Assembly: GCA_020636645.1 (NCBI GenBank)
Contig: JACJXO010000005.1
Span: 1-64,000 of the forward strand
DNA: 64,000 nt
Source of the DNA: Chitinophagales bacterium
GTDB taxonomy: Bacteria > Bacteroidota > Bacteroidia > Chitinophagales > BACL12
Direction: 5' to 3'
Positions 8,246 through 16,786 of the stretch are shown piece after piece (position 1 is the stretch's first letter; the number at the start of each line of letters is the position of its first letter). A program made the translations under genes and the position numbers. The notes below the pieces were generated by a model, which was not told where the DNA came from, searched no databases, and was given only the letters and a program-made list of their open reading frames with translations.

Positions 8246-9540
8246 GTCATTCCTGCGAAAGCAGCTTGCCTGTCCGGTAGGCAGGGGATCTCTCATTGAT
8301 CTATTGACCAACTGTTTGTTTGAGTGAACGGTAGCTGAGATGGGAGATTCCTGATAGCCTCCTTCGTCGCCTTCAGGAATGACTTATTCTTTTGGAGGGG
8401 TTTTTGGGTTATAGATGATGTTTATCCGGAGGAGGGGTCATCCCTGCGAAAGCAGGGATCTCTTACTGATCCATTGGCCAGCTCTTTACAGGAATGAACG
8501 GAAACAGAGATAAGAGATTCCTGATATGGGCGACGAAGGAGCTCACTTTGTTGGCTTCAGGAATGACTTATTCTTTTGGAGGGGTTTTTGGGTTATAGAC
8601 GATGTTTTTCCGGAGGAAGGGTCATTCCTGCGAAAGCAGGAATCTCTTACTGATCAATTGACCAGCTCTTTACAGGAATGAACGGAAACAGAGATAAGAA
8701 ATTCCTGATAGCCTCCTTCGTCGCCTTCAGGAATGACGTATCTCTTTGGAGGGGTTTTGAATAATGGACGATGCTTTTTCCGGAGGAAGGGTCATTCCTG
8801 CGAAAGCAGGAATCTCTTACTGATCAATTGACCAACAATTTATTTGAGTGAACGGTAACCGAGGCAAGAGATTCCTGATAGCCTCCTTCGTCGGCTTCAG
8901 GAATGACATTTCTCTTTGGAAATGTTTGAAGATTATAGACGATACCTTTTCCAGAATTAGGTACAATAGAAAAAGTGGTTGTCACCCCGGCTTGTGAGGA
9001 ACGAACAATGCCGGGGTCTGACTTGAAAGAAATTATACCTCGCATAGTGTGAATCCAGGTCCCGGCATTCTTCCCTCATTCTTCGGGAATAAGCCCCTGC
9101 CTGCCGGCAGGCAGGGGGATGACAATTCGTTTTAGAGGTGAGAACGGTAACCGAGATGGGAGATTCCTGATAGTCTCCTTCGTCGCCTTCAGGAATGACG
9201 TATCTCTTTGGAGGGGTTTTGAATAATGGACGATGCTTTTTCCGGAGGAAGGGTCATCCCTGCGAAAGCAGCTTGCCTGTCCGGTAGGCAGGGGATCTCT
9301 TACTGATCAATTGGCCAGCTCTTTACAGGAATGAACGGAAACAGAGAGAAGAGATTCCTGATATGGGCGACGCAGGAGCTCACTTCGTCGCCTTCAGGAA
9401 TAACATATTCTTTTGGAGGGGTTTTTGGGTTATAGATGATGTTTATCCGGAGGAGGGGTCATCCCTGCGAAAGCAGGGATCTCTTACTGATCCATTGGCC
9501 AGCTCTTTACAGGAATGACGTATCTCTTTGGAGGGTTTTT
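8246..9540. repeat. Cluster of bipartite hairpin repeats next to GIY-YIG gene
   Basis: No gene is present; the whole gap is repeats. Each type-1 unit starts with gtcattcctg (or gtcatccctg), ends with the exact inverse caggaatgac, and contains two hairpins: a head ttcctgcgaaagcaggaa with a GAAA loop, and a tail attcctga...tcaggaat. Units lie at 8246-8383, 8437-8567, 8621-8737, 8791-8907, 9253-9403 (tail caggaataac) and a shortened 9458-9519; at about 9136-9199 only a tail remains. Spacers of about 53 bp (containing cttttggaggggttttt) are also conserved, so period is 170-205 bp. Units 1 and 6 carry a second small palindrome inside the head. The last spacer runs straight into the stop codon of the GIY-YIG gene. 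Confidence 0.92.
8981..9122. repeat. Second type of hairpin element inside the repeat cluster
   Basis: This segment does not match the neighbouring units. It begins gtcaccccggc and ends ggggatgac, contains an imperfect hairpin (ccccggc at 8985 with gccgggg at 9010) and a perfect 24-base palindrome at 9094-9117 whose core is ctgccggcag. It replaces the head of what would be the fifth type-1 unit, whose tail survives at about 9136-9199. Confidence 0.75.
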
Positions 9541-9541
9541 G

Positions 9542-9874
9542 TCAATCTATAAAATCTTTAAAGTCTTCATCTGAGTACCAGTCTTCCGCAAGATCCAGCC
9601 AGGGCGGGTTTGATTCATCTATCAATGCTGTCTTCCAGCCACGTTTCCATTTTTTAAGCTGCTTCTCCCTTATGATTGCATTTGACATATCCGAATATCC
9701 TTCAAAATAGATCAATCTGTCACATTCATACCGGGCAGCAAACCCATCCGGATGCAGTCTGACCTTGTGCTCAAAGACCCGTCTTTCCAAAGAATTTGTA
9801 ACACCTATGTACAATACAGACCTTGTTTTATTGGTCAGGATATAAACGTATGCATTGAACTCCCGGAACTCCAT
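9542..9874 (-). CDS. GIY-YIG nuclease domain protein (type 1)
   Basis: A 110-residue single-domain GIY-YIG protein. The signature is AYVYIL at residues 8-13 and LYIGVTNSLERRVFEHK at 21-37, with catalytic Arg in LERR, Glu in IIREKQLKKWKR, and Asn in DESNPPWLDLAEDWY. Such small proteins are widespread in Bacteroidota; the fold cuts DNA through one metal ion. Its stop codon lies two bases from the end of the hairpin-repeat cluster and its start is about 70 bp from the rpsA promoter. The association with hairpin repeats suggests a nuclease connected to their spread or upkeep, as RAYT proteins are for REPs; this is inference. Confidence 0.9.
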   Translation of the reverse strand: MEFREFNAYVYILTNKTRSVLYIGVTNSLERRVFEHKVRLHPDGFAARYECDRLIYFEGYSDMSNAIIREKQLKKWKRGWKTALIDESNPPWLDLAEDWYSDEDFKDFID

Positions 9875-9943
9875 ACCAGCTTTTCAGTGCTAAAATGGCC
9901 ATTTTCAGGTAGTTGCAATGAGATTTTATTAACCGAAAATCAG

Positions 9944-9951
9944 TAACTTTG
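9944..9951 (+). promoter_or_regulatory. Bacteroidota -7 box for rpsA
   Basis: TAACTTTG is an exact match to TAnnTTTG. It puts transcription start near 9957 and leaves an untranslated leader of about 105 bases before rpsA, unusually long for this window. Confidence 0.65.
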
Positions 9952-10062
9952 CACTCCCTTGCGCCCGAAAACGGGTACAGGCGCCGGGGTACCGCTTGCG
10001 GTAAGGCTGAACCCGGATCATTCACGTTTAAAAATTGTCCTTTGACAACAGAGAACGAAAAC
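9952..10062 (+). promoter_or_regulatory. Structured rpsA leader, possible autoregulatory RNA
   Basis: Two hairpins are visible. The first is cccg-aaaa-cggg (9964-9975). The second has an inner stem taccg-cttg-cggta (9990-10003) enclosed by an outer stem ccggg (9984-9988) with cccgg (10012-10016). An in-frame ATG at 9949 would read through this structure but lies upstream of the predicted transcription start, so the leader is most likely untranslated. In gammaproteobacteria the rpsA leader mediates repression by S1; an equivalent role here is inference. Confidence 0.45.
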
Positions 10063-12039
10063 ATGGAGTTGGAGAACAACTCCGAAACTACTGTTACAGA
10101 AGAAGTAACAGAAACTTCTACCAAGGCAGAGACCTCTGCCACCGAATCCAAAGATCAACCTGCTTTTGATGACTTCGACTGGGGTGTCGACAAGCGTAAC
10201 CGTACTAGCTACGCTACCGACAAGGCCGAGGCCATGGAAAAAGAATTCGAAGCTACCTTCCGCACCCTGCAGGACGACGAGATCGTTCTGGGTACCGTTG
10301 TAGGTATCACCGACAGCGATGTGGTGATGAACGTTGGCTATAAGAGTGATGGTCTGATTCCCCGCACTGAATTCCGCGACATCGAAGACCTGAAAGTCGG
10401 CATGGAAATAGACGTATATGTCGTTTCCAAGGAAGACACCAAAGGCCACCTGGTCCTGTCTCGCAAGAATGCCAAGATGATGCAGGCATGGGATAAGATC
10501 GTTGATGCGTATAATAACGAAACGGTTGTAACAGGTAACATCGTCAGCAAGACCAAAGGTGGTCTGATCGTGGAGGTGTTCGGTCTGGAAACATTCCTGC
10601 CGGGTTCACAGATCGACGTGAAGCAGATAACCGATTATGATTCTTACGTAGGTAAGAAAATGGAATTCAAAGTGGTCAAGATCAACGAGGCCATCAAGAA
10701 TGCTGTGGTATCTCACAAAGCGCTCATCGAAAGCGATATCGAATCTCAGCGTCAGGAGATCATCTCCAAACTGGAGAAAGGTCAGGTACTGGAAGGTACC
10801 ATCAAGAACATCACAGACTTCGGTGCCTTCATCGATCTGGGTGGTGTGGATGGCCTGCTGTACATCACCGATATTTCCTGGGGTCGTATCAACCACCCGA
10901 ACGAAGTACTGGAACTCAACCAGAAACTCAACGTGGTGGTGCTCGACTTTGATGACAACAAGAAGCGTATCAGCCTCGGTCTGAAGCAGCTGACCCCGCA
11001 TCCGTGGGATGTACTGGATGCTTCCATAGACGCTGGCAGCAAAGTGACCGGTAAGATCGTGAACATTGAAGACTACGGTGCCTTCCTGGAGATCTCTCCC
11101 GGTATTGAAGGTCTGATCCACGTGTCTGAAGTAAGCTGGAGCAACCAGCCTATCAACAGCAAGGAATTCTTCAAGCTGAATGATACTTATGAAGCCATGG
11201 TTGTGACCATCGACCGTGAGGATCATAAAATGTCCTTGTCTCTGAAGCAGCTGAGTGCTGATCCGTGGACCGAGGTCAATGAGAAGTATTCCATCGGCAG
11301 TCGCCACTCCGGTCTGGTGAAGAACCTGACCCCGTATGGTGTATTCGTCGAACTGGACGAGAACATCGGTGGTATGGTACACGTATCTGACCTCAGCTGG
11401 GTGAAGCGTTTCAACCATCCTTCCGAATTCACCAAAGTAGGTGAGAACCTGGAAGTGGTAGTGCTGGATATTGACAATGAGAACCGCAAGATCAGCCTCG
11501 GTCACAAGCAGATCGAAGAGGATCCGTGGGATACTTTCGAAACAGTATTCCCTGTGGGCTCTGTGCATGAAGCCACGATCATCCGCAAGGACGACAAAGG
11601 TGCTGTGGTATCTCTGCCTTACGGCGTGGAAGGATACGCACCCAACCGTCACCTGGCCAAGGAAGACGGCAGCTCAGCACAACTGGATGAGACCCTTTCT
11701 TTCAAGGTCATTGAATTTGACCGGAATGACAAGCGCATCCTGGTTTCTCATGCACGCTTCCTGAATGACAAGATGGCTGACGATCGCAAGGATCGCACCG
11801 AGCAGCGCAAGAAGGATGAGAAAAAAGGCAAGACCGCTCTGAAGAATGTGCAGAAGAACATTGAGAAGACCACCCTGGGTGAACTCGATGTACTGAGCCA
11901 GCTGAAAGAGAAGATGGCTGCTGATGAGCAGACCGCTGCCAAGAGCACCAAAGCCACCAAGGCCAAAGCGGCCAAGGAGGAAGCACCCGAAGCAGAAGAA
12001 AATGCTCCGGAAGCAGAAGAAGGCGGCGACGAAGCCTGA
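10063..12039 (+). CDS. rpsA: 30S ribosomal protein S1
   Basis: A 658-residue S1 protein that helps mRNA bind the 30S subunit. After an acidic N-terminus rich in Glu and Thr, a series of S1 (OB-fold) repeats runs from about residue 65 to 570. Typical repeat cores are GTIKNITDFGAFIDLGGVDG, GKIVNIEDYGAFLEI and GLVKNLTPYGVFVEL, each followed by a 'LxVVVLDxDxxxxxISLGxKQ' end. The C-terminal tail is rich in Lys, Ala and Glu (low complexity). The start is taken as the ATG giving MELENNSETT; upstream in-frame codons lie in the structured leader. A terminator follows at 12065. Confidence 0.95.
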   Translation: MELENNSETTVTEEVTETSTKAETSATESKDQPAFDDFDWGVDKRNRTSYATDKAEAMEKEFEATFRTLQDDEIVLGTVVGITDSDVVMNVGYKSDGLIPRTEFRDIEDLKVGMEIDVYVVSKEDTKGHLVLSRKNAKMMQAWDKIVDAYNNETVVTGNIVSKTKGGLIVEVFGLETFLPGSQIDVKQITDYDSYVGKKMEFKVVKINEAIKNAVVSHKALIESDIESQRQEIISKLEKGQVLEGTIKNITDFGAFIDLGGVDGLLYITDISWGRINHPNEVLELNQKLNVVVLDFDDNKKRISLGLKQLTPHPWDVLDASIDAGSKVTGKIVNIEDYGAFLEISPGIEGLIHVSEVSWSNQPINSKEFFKLNDTYEAMVVTIDREDHKMSLSLKQLSADPWTEVNEKYSIGSRHSGLVKNLTPYGVFVELDENIGGMVHVSDLSWVKRFNHPSEFTKVGENLEVVVLDIDNENRKISLGHKQIEEDPWDTFETVFPVGSVHEATIIRKDDKGAVVSLPYGVEGYAPNRHLAKEDGSSAQLDETLSFKVIEFDRNDKRILVSHARFLNDKMADDRKDRTEQRKKDEKKGKTALKNVQKNIEKTTLGELDVLSQLKEKMAADEQTAAKSTKATKAKAAKEEAPEAEENAPEAEEGGDEA

Positions 12040-12064
12040 TCAGGTTAGTCCTTAAGTTTCATAT

Positions 12065-12096
12065 GAACCACCCCATTCGGGGTGGTTCTTTATTTT
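12065..12096 (+). terminator. rpsA terminator, overlapping the next promoter
   Basis: A 10-bp perfect stem (gaaccacccc / ggggtggttc, loop attc) at 12065-12088 is followed by tttattttt. The T-rich tail is at the same time the start of the -7 box of the next gene. Confidence 0.85.
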
Positions 12097-12098
12097 TG
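12091..12098 (+). promoter_or_regulatory. -7 box for the EVE-domain gene
   Basis: TATTTTTG matches TAnnTTTG and ends 4 bases before the ATG at 12103, so the transcript would be leaderless or almost so. It overlaps the T-tract of the rpsA terminator. Confidence 0.55.
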
Positions 12099-12102
12099 GG
12101 AC

Positions 12103-12510
12103 ATGCAATACTGGTTGATCAAGTCTGACCCGGAAACATACGGGTGGAAAGAAATGGTGCGGGATGGCAAAACATCCTGGGATGGCATTCGCAACTATGC
12201 AGCACGCCTGCACCTTCGTTCTATGAAAAAAGGTGATAGATGCCTGTTCTATCAAAGCGTGAAACAACCGGAGGTGGTTGGTGTGGTGGAGGTGGTGAAG
12301 ACCGCCTATCCGGACCCGACAGCTAAAGACGGCGACTGGAGCGCAGTGGATGTAAAAGTGGTGGCTGCATTGCCACGGCCGGTAACCCTGGCCGATATCA
12401 AAGCGGAAAACTCCTTGAAGGATATGGTACTGGTCAACAATACCCGTTTGTCAACCCAGCCGGTTACAGAGTTTCAGTTCAACTATATTCTGGATATGAG
12501 CAGGCGCTGA
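12103..12510 (+). CDS. EVE domain-containing protein
   Basis: A 135-residue protein that is a single EVE domain, of the PUA-like fold family that reads modified bases (thymocyte nuclear protein 1 family). It begins directly with MQYWLIKSDPETYGWKEM, the family's usual N-terminus, has WDGIRNYAARLHLRSMKKGD and FYQSVKQPEVVGVVEVVK, and ends in VTEFQFNYILDMSRR. The start is chosen because the -7 box overlaps any upstream extension. It is convergent with the LytTR regulator, with only two bases between the stops. Target unknown; modified cytosine binding is known for some relatives. Confidence 0.93.
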   Translation: MQYWLIKSDPETYGWKEMVRDGKTSWDGIRNYAARLHLRSMKKGDRCLFYQSVKQPEVVGVVEVVKTAYPDPTAKDGDWSAVDVKVVAALPRPVTLADIKAENSLKDMVLVNNTRLSTQPVTEFQFNYILDMSRR

Positions 12511-12512
12511 CC

Positions 12513-13271
12513 TTATCTGTCCAGCCACTTTTTGAAATCTGACGATCGCTCTACACTGACTACGGCTTCGAGGCCAAGGTCTGGTTGCAGACGGATCTTC
12601 ACCCTGCTTTTAGAGTGCGACTGCATGCTGTCAATGCTATTAACAGACAGCAGGATCTTCCTGTTGATCCTGAAGAATTGTTCCGGATCCAGCGCTGATT
12701 CCAGTTTATCCAGACTATTGTCCAGGATGTATTTTTTGCCATTCGTCGCCACCAGAAAGACCACTTTATCTTCCGCATAGAAATAGGCTGTATCAGATAT
12801 GGCAATGGACCTGAGTTCAGTGCCCTGCTGTACCAGAAATCTTTCTCGGTATTCCTGACCAGGCGGACGGATAGCCTGCATGATGGATTCTACGGTACCA
12901 TTGGACAGTGAAGCTTTTCTGAATTTTTCTGTCGCTTCAAGAAATTCCTTTTTGTCGATGGGTTTAAGAAGATAATCCATGCTGTTCAACCTGAATGCCT
13001 TCACAGCATAATGATCAAATGCGGTAGTAAATATGACCGGTGCCGGTACATCACATTCTTCGAAGATGCGAAAGCTGAGATCATCAGCCAGGTGGATATC
13101 CATGAATATCAGATCAGGATGATTGGCCCGTAGCCAGGCGACCGTTTCAGTAACAGAATCTGTCTGTCCGATGACCTGCATGTCAGGACAATGCTCTGCG
13201 ATCAGTTTTTGCAAATAATCAGCAGCAATGGGTTCGTCTTCAACGATCAGGACGCTGTATCTTTTATTCAT
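12513..13271 (-). CDS. LytTR family response regulator
   Basis: A 252-residue two-domain regulator. The receiver (about 1-120) has the acidic pair at Glu11-Asp12, phosphoacceptor Asp58 in IFMDIHLAD, Thr in FTTAFD and Lys103 in LLKPID. The output is a LytTR DNA-binding domain (about 145-250) with RFLVQQGTELRSI, YFYAEDKVVFL and FFRINRKILLSVNSI. It overlaps the end of the kinase gene by 8 bases, so the pair is translationally coupled and the kinase is its obvious partner. Target genes are unknown, but the TonB receptor heads the same unit. Confidence 0.95.
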   Translation of the reverse strand: MNKRYSVLIVEDEPIAADYLQKLIAEHCPDMQVIGQTDSVTETVAWLRANHPDLIFMDIHLADDLSFRIFEECDVPAPVIFTTAFDHYAVKAFRLNSMDYLLKPIDKKEFLEATEKFRKASLSNGTVESIMQAIRPPGQEYRERFLVQQGTELRSIAISDTAYFYAEDKVVFLVATNGKKYILDNSLDKLESALDPEQFFRINRKILLSVNSIDSMQSHSKSRVKIRLQPDLGLEAVVSVERSSDFKKWLDR

Positions 13272-14301
13272 GAGTTGTCAGTAGTGGAAGTATGGCAGTG
13301 AATTTCCCGTCATCTCTTCTGATAACAGGTTCACCGGCATTGAGCAACTGATATCTTTTAAACAGATTCTCCAGGCCAATGCCGGTATTTGTTCCTGTGT
13401 CTGCCCTGGGCTGCAGCTCATTGATCACCTGTATCTGGTTGCCGCTTGCCAGGATGCTGATATGCAGAGGTCTGGATGCAGAAACGATGTTGTGCTTGAT
13501 GGCATTTTCTACCAGGATCTGCAATGATAATGATGGCAGCAACATGTTCATACACCCGGGTTCGGCATCAATGGTGCTTTTCAGATTCTTGCCAAACCTG
13601 ACTTGTTGCAGATACAGATATTTTTCAATGAAATGCAGTTCATCTGATAAGGGAACCAGAGGTTCTTCTGCATTGACCAGGGTATATCTGTACATGCCTG
13701 ATAGCTGTTGTACGAATTGCTGTGCTTTTTGCGGGTCTTCTTCTATCAGTGATTGGAGTGCATTGAAACTGTTGAACAGGAAATGTGGGCTTAGCTGATG
13801 TCGTAATCCGGCCAGCTGGTTACTGATCTGTTCTTTCTCCATCTGCTCTTTCTCCAATACACTGTGTCGCCAGAGTTCAATGAAATGGTATCCAAGAAAC
13901 CACAGACTAACTACCAGGGTAATGACCGTAACGGCCACTACATTGCTGAACAGTTCTACCGGACTGCCAGACCACATATTGAACAGGAGGCTGATGAGCA
14001 GTGCCAGCATATTGGATCCAAGAATAGTGGCAGTAAGTGCTACTGCAAGTCTTTTCCTTTGCTGTGCAGGTTTGGGCCATCTGACGAAAGTGGCATCAAG
14101 TACCCAGGTATTGTAGTAAAATAAGGAAGCAGTTATAGCAAAAGATACCAGAAATCCGATCAGGTAGCTGCTGATGTTCTTCTCTTCGGCTGAGGCTTCC
14201 GGATCCAGCAGATTCAGCAGGAAAAAGAACGTGGGGGGAACCAGGCTCACCCCCACGATCCATTTCAGGATGGACCTGTTCTTGAAGGTATGCAGCTGCA
14301 T
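13264..14301 (-). CDS. LytS-type sensor histidine kinase
   Basis: A 345-residue inner-membrane kinase of the His_kinase (PF06580) class. Four hydrophobic segments fill the first 145 residues with almost no external loop, followed by a coiled linker (VLEKEQMEKEQISNQLAGL) and the phosphorylation site HQLSPHFLFNSFNALQSLI. The ATPase part has LVENAIKHN (N box) and GIGLENLFKRY (G box). It lies 7 bp after the TonB receptor gene and overlaps the LytTR regulator. The signal is unknown. Confidence 0.94.
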   Translation of the reverse strand: MQLHTFKNRSILKWIVGVSLVPPTFFFLLNLLDPEASAEEKNISSYLIGFLVSFAITASLFYYNTWVLDATFVRWPKPAQQRKRLAVALTATILGSNMLALLISLLFNMWSGSPVELFSNVVAVTVITLVVSLWFLGYHFIELWRHSVLEKEQMEKEQISNQLAGLRHQLSPHFLFNSFNALQSLIEEDPQKAQQFVQQLSGMYRYTLVNAEEPLVPLSDELHFIEKYLYLQQVRFGKNLKSTIDAEPGCMNMLLPSLSLQILVENAIKHNIVSASRPLHISILASGNQIQVINELQPRADTGTNTGIGLENLFKRYQLLNAGEPVIRRDDGKFTAILPLLTTHE

Positions 14302-14308
14302 AATTTGG

Positions 14309-16687
14309 TCAGAAGGTTATTCTGTATTGCATGACCGGAAAGATACCTAACTGATAGGTGGTTTCTGTTTCTCCTGTTTCAAAGTTAAAGGACTGGCCGT
14401 AAGGATTGCTTTTGTTGGTGATGTTCTGCACATCCACAGCCCATTCCTGAGATGTAGAACGTCCTTCCATTTTGAATGCCACCCGTCCATCCCATCGGAA
14501 GTAGTCATCAAATCTTTCCGTGTAAGCTTCAGCCCAGTTGTAAACTGTTTCACCTTCCAGAAGAGTAGCCTCTATATCAATTGGAGTATAGCGCTGTCCG
14601 CCAGCTGCTGTGACCCTGGTGTCCACCACGATGTATTTCGGCCTGCCACTTTCTTTTCCAGACGGCAACCTGAATTCTTTTCCAACCAGTGCATTGATGA
14701 CATAATCTCCGTCAAAGGCGGTCTGTCTCTCCATGCCATCGCTGCCCACATAAGTTGAATTATACAAAGATGTGGTGATCAGAAAATAGAAACCACGGTG
14801 GAGAAATTGTTCAAAGGTGATCTCCATACCGTAGTTGTTTCCGGTACCTGTGTTGGCGAGCTGATCGGGGAAACCGGACAATAATGAACCGTAATTGACA
14901 GTAGAGAAGGAAGAGCTGTCAGCATCTACCAGCACATCAAAGAGCTTCTGGTAATAGACCTCTGCTTTCAGGCGAAGGTTTTCTGTGAACAATCTGTCAT
15001 ATCCAGCCACAAAATGGTGAGAGCGCATGAAACCTGCATCTTCATTGGGTTGTTCAAATACCCCCGGGCTGGTTTCCACGGTCCGGAAGAACACTGCAAT
15101 AGGAGGCATTAGGCTATGCAGGCCATACCCGACGCTGAATGCATCTTTCTCGGTTACCTGATACCGCAAACCGGCACGTGGTTCCAGTGCATTGCTGCCG
15201 TTCAGTCCCAGGTATTGCCAGTGTAATCCGGTGTTCAGCGTGATCCTGTCAGTGAATCTGTGCTGCCAGTTTACGTATGGTTGCAGCAGGAAAGTATTGC
15301 CATCAAATGAGGTAAGCGGAATGAAAACACCTTCCGGTTGCCTGATGATGCTGTCGGCCAGATCTGCGAGTATGTATTCATATCTGACGCCAGCCTGCAG
15401 GTTGTTTTTCGGATTGAATTTCACTTTGTAGAAGAAGCTTGCGGTCAGTTTGCTGTTCTGGAAATTCTGCCGATAAAAATCAACAGGATCGCCGGTTTCT
15501 GCCGATAAAGAATCCACTACATCTTTGTTGATGAGGGTGGAGGCGGCCAGAGTCAGGCGTGTGTAGGAGTTGTTGTTGATCAGGTAGGTGTGGTTCAATC
15601 CGGCCACTGCAAGTTTGCTCCTGTCGTAAATATCAAGTTCATTATTATATAAGTTATCAACTGTATCTGTTTCATCGCTGGCCAGCAGGTCAATCTGACT
15701 GATTCCACCCAAAGCAAAAACGGAGATCTTGCCCGCCGGCGTTTTTGGGAAGTCCAGTTTCATGGCTATATCCTGGTAGTAGGGTATAGCGGCACCGGTT
15801 CCGAAATCGAATCCAAGGGCACTCATGACGCCCAGTGTGGAGTACCTGTAGTTGATGAGGTAAGTTGATTTGGAATCGCGGTGGATGGGGCCTTCAGCAC
15901 CAAACTCAAAGCCATTGAATCCTATTTGCCCCAGAAACTCATGGTGCTCATAATTTCCGCTTCGCATCCGAAGGTCGAATACACCACTAACCGCATTGCC
16001 ATAGTCTGCCGGAAAGGCACCTGTAAAAAAGTCACTGTTGCTCAGCACGTTGTTATTCAGCATACTAACCGGTCCGCCGGTAGAACCAAAATCGCCGAAG
16101 TGATTGGGGTTGGGTATGTCCACACCTTCCAGTCGCCAGAGCAGACCAACAGGAGAGTTCCCCCTGATCACGATGTCATTCACTGCGTCATTACCCCCTC
16201 TCACACCGGCAAAGTTCTGCGCCATTCTGCTCACATCATTTCGTGCACCGGCATAGCGCATGCTTTCTTCTATGGTGAATTCACGGGTGCTGACAGTGGC
16301 CATTTCATTCAGAGCTCCGGTCTTGTCTCTGGAAGCTTTGATGACCACTTCCTCAACGGTGACCACCTGTTCTGTCATCTCCACATTCAGCAACAATTCC
16401 TTGCCGCTGGTCAGCTCCAGATTATTCAGGAATACTGGTTCATAGCCTACATATGTGAGGGTAAGGCTGACCCTTCCCACCGGAACATTTTCCAGTACAA
16501 AATAGCCGTCCGGGTCGGAGGCAGAGCCAATAAGCGGATCACTGTTTTCTACCAGTATGTTGACACCCGGCAGGGTAGCGGTAGTTTGTTTGTCAGTAAC
16601 CTGTCCGCGGATTCGCTGGGTAGGTACTTGCGCAGAAACTGCAGAAAAAGCCATCGCCAGCAGGAGTAAAACAACAGAATTTTTCAT
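14309..16687 (-). CDS. TonB-dependent outer-membrane receptor with carboxypeptidase-like N-terminal domain
   Basis: A 792-residue outer-membrane transporter. The start is at MKNSVVLLLLAMAF, giving a signal peptide ending SAVSAQ. It continues with a CarboxypepD_reg-like domain (RIRGQVTDKQTTATLPGVNI...DGYFVLENVPVGRVSLTLTY, about residues 25-105), a plug domain (about 115-235, ending in DIVIRGNSPVGLLWRLEG), and a barrel to the C-terminal aromatic strand VMQYRITF. It resembles the Bacteroidota receptors without a SusD partner; no susD gene is adjacent. The downstream kinase and LytTR regulator follow within a few bases, so receptor and two-component system are one operon. Ligand unknown. Confidence 0.92.
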   Translation of the reverse strand: MKNSVVLLLLAMAFSAVSAQVPTQRIRGQVTDKQTTATLPGVNILVENSDPLIGSASDPDGYFVLENVPVGRVSLTLTYVGYEPVFLNNLELTSGKELLLNVEMTEQVVTVEEVVIKASRDKTGALNEMATVSTREFTIEESMRYAGARNDVSRMAQNFAGVRGGNDAVNDIVIRGNSPVGLLWRLEGVDIPNPNHFGDFGSTGGPVSMLNNNVLSNSDFFTGAFPADYGNAVSGVFDLRMRSGNYEHHEFLGQIGFNGFEFGAEGPIHRDSKSTYLINYRYSTLGVMSALGFDFGTGAAIPYYQDIAMKLDFPKTPAGKISVFALGGISQIDLLASDETDTVDNLYNNELDIYDRSKLAVAGLNHTYLINNNSYTRLTLAASTLINKDVVDSLSAETGDPVDFYRQNFQNSKLTASFFYKVKFNPKNNLQAGVRYEYILADLADSIIRQPEGVFIPLTSFDGNTFLLQPYVNWQHRFTDRITLNTGLHWQYLGLNGSNALEPRAGLRYQVTEKDAFSVGYGLHSLMPPIAVFFRTVETSPGVFEQPNEDAGFMRSHHFVAGYDRLFTENLRLKAEVYYQKLFDVLVDADSSSFSTVNYGSLLSGFPDQLANTGTGNNYGMEITFEQFLHRGFYFLITTSLYNSTYVGSDGMERQTAFDGDYVINALVGKEFRLPSGKESGRPKYIVVDTRVTAAGGQRYTPIDIEATLLEGETVYNWAEAYTERFDDYFRWDGRVAFKMEGRSTSQEWAVDVQNITNKSNPYGQSFNFETGETETTYQLGIFPVMQYRITF

Positions 16688-16786
16688 GGTTTTGGTTTTG
16701 ATAGAGCAAAGGAACAGAACGGTCACATGGGTAAAGAATATGTCTGAAGAACCGGAACATACAGGCGATGAACCGGAAGAAATACA

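Noticed and set aside
8246..9519. CRISPR array
   Set aside because: Repeats are regularly spaced, but each is over 110 bases, has inner hairpins, and the spacers are themselves conserved; no cas genes.
9949..10062. N-terminal extension of S1 from the ATG at 9949
   Set aside because: This ATG overlaps the -7 box and precedes the expected transcription start; the added residues do not resemble S1.
10606..11652. 348-codon minus-strand open frame inside rpsA
   Set aside because: Antisense shadow of repeated S1 domains; no start signal or recognisable motif.
15881..16669. 262-codon plus-strand open frame opposite the TonB receptor
   Set aside because: Antisense to a clear receptor gene with signal peptide and plug domain; no motif of its own.
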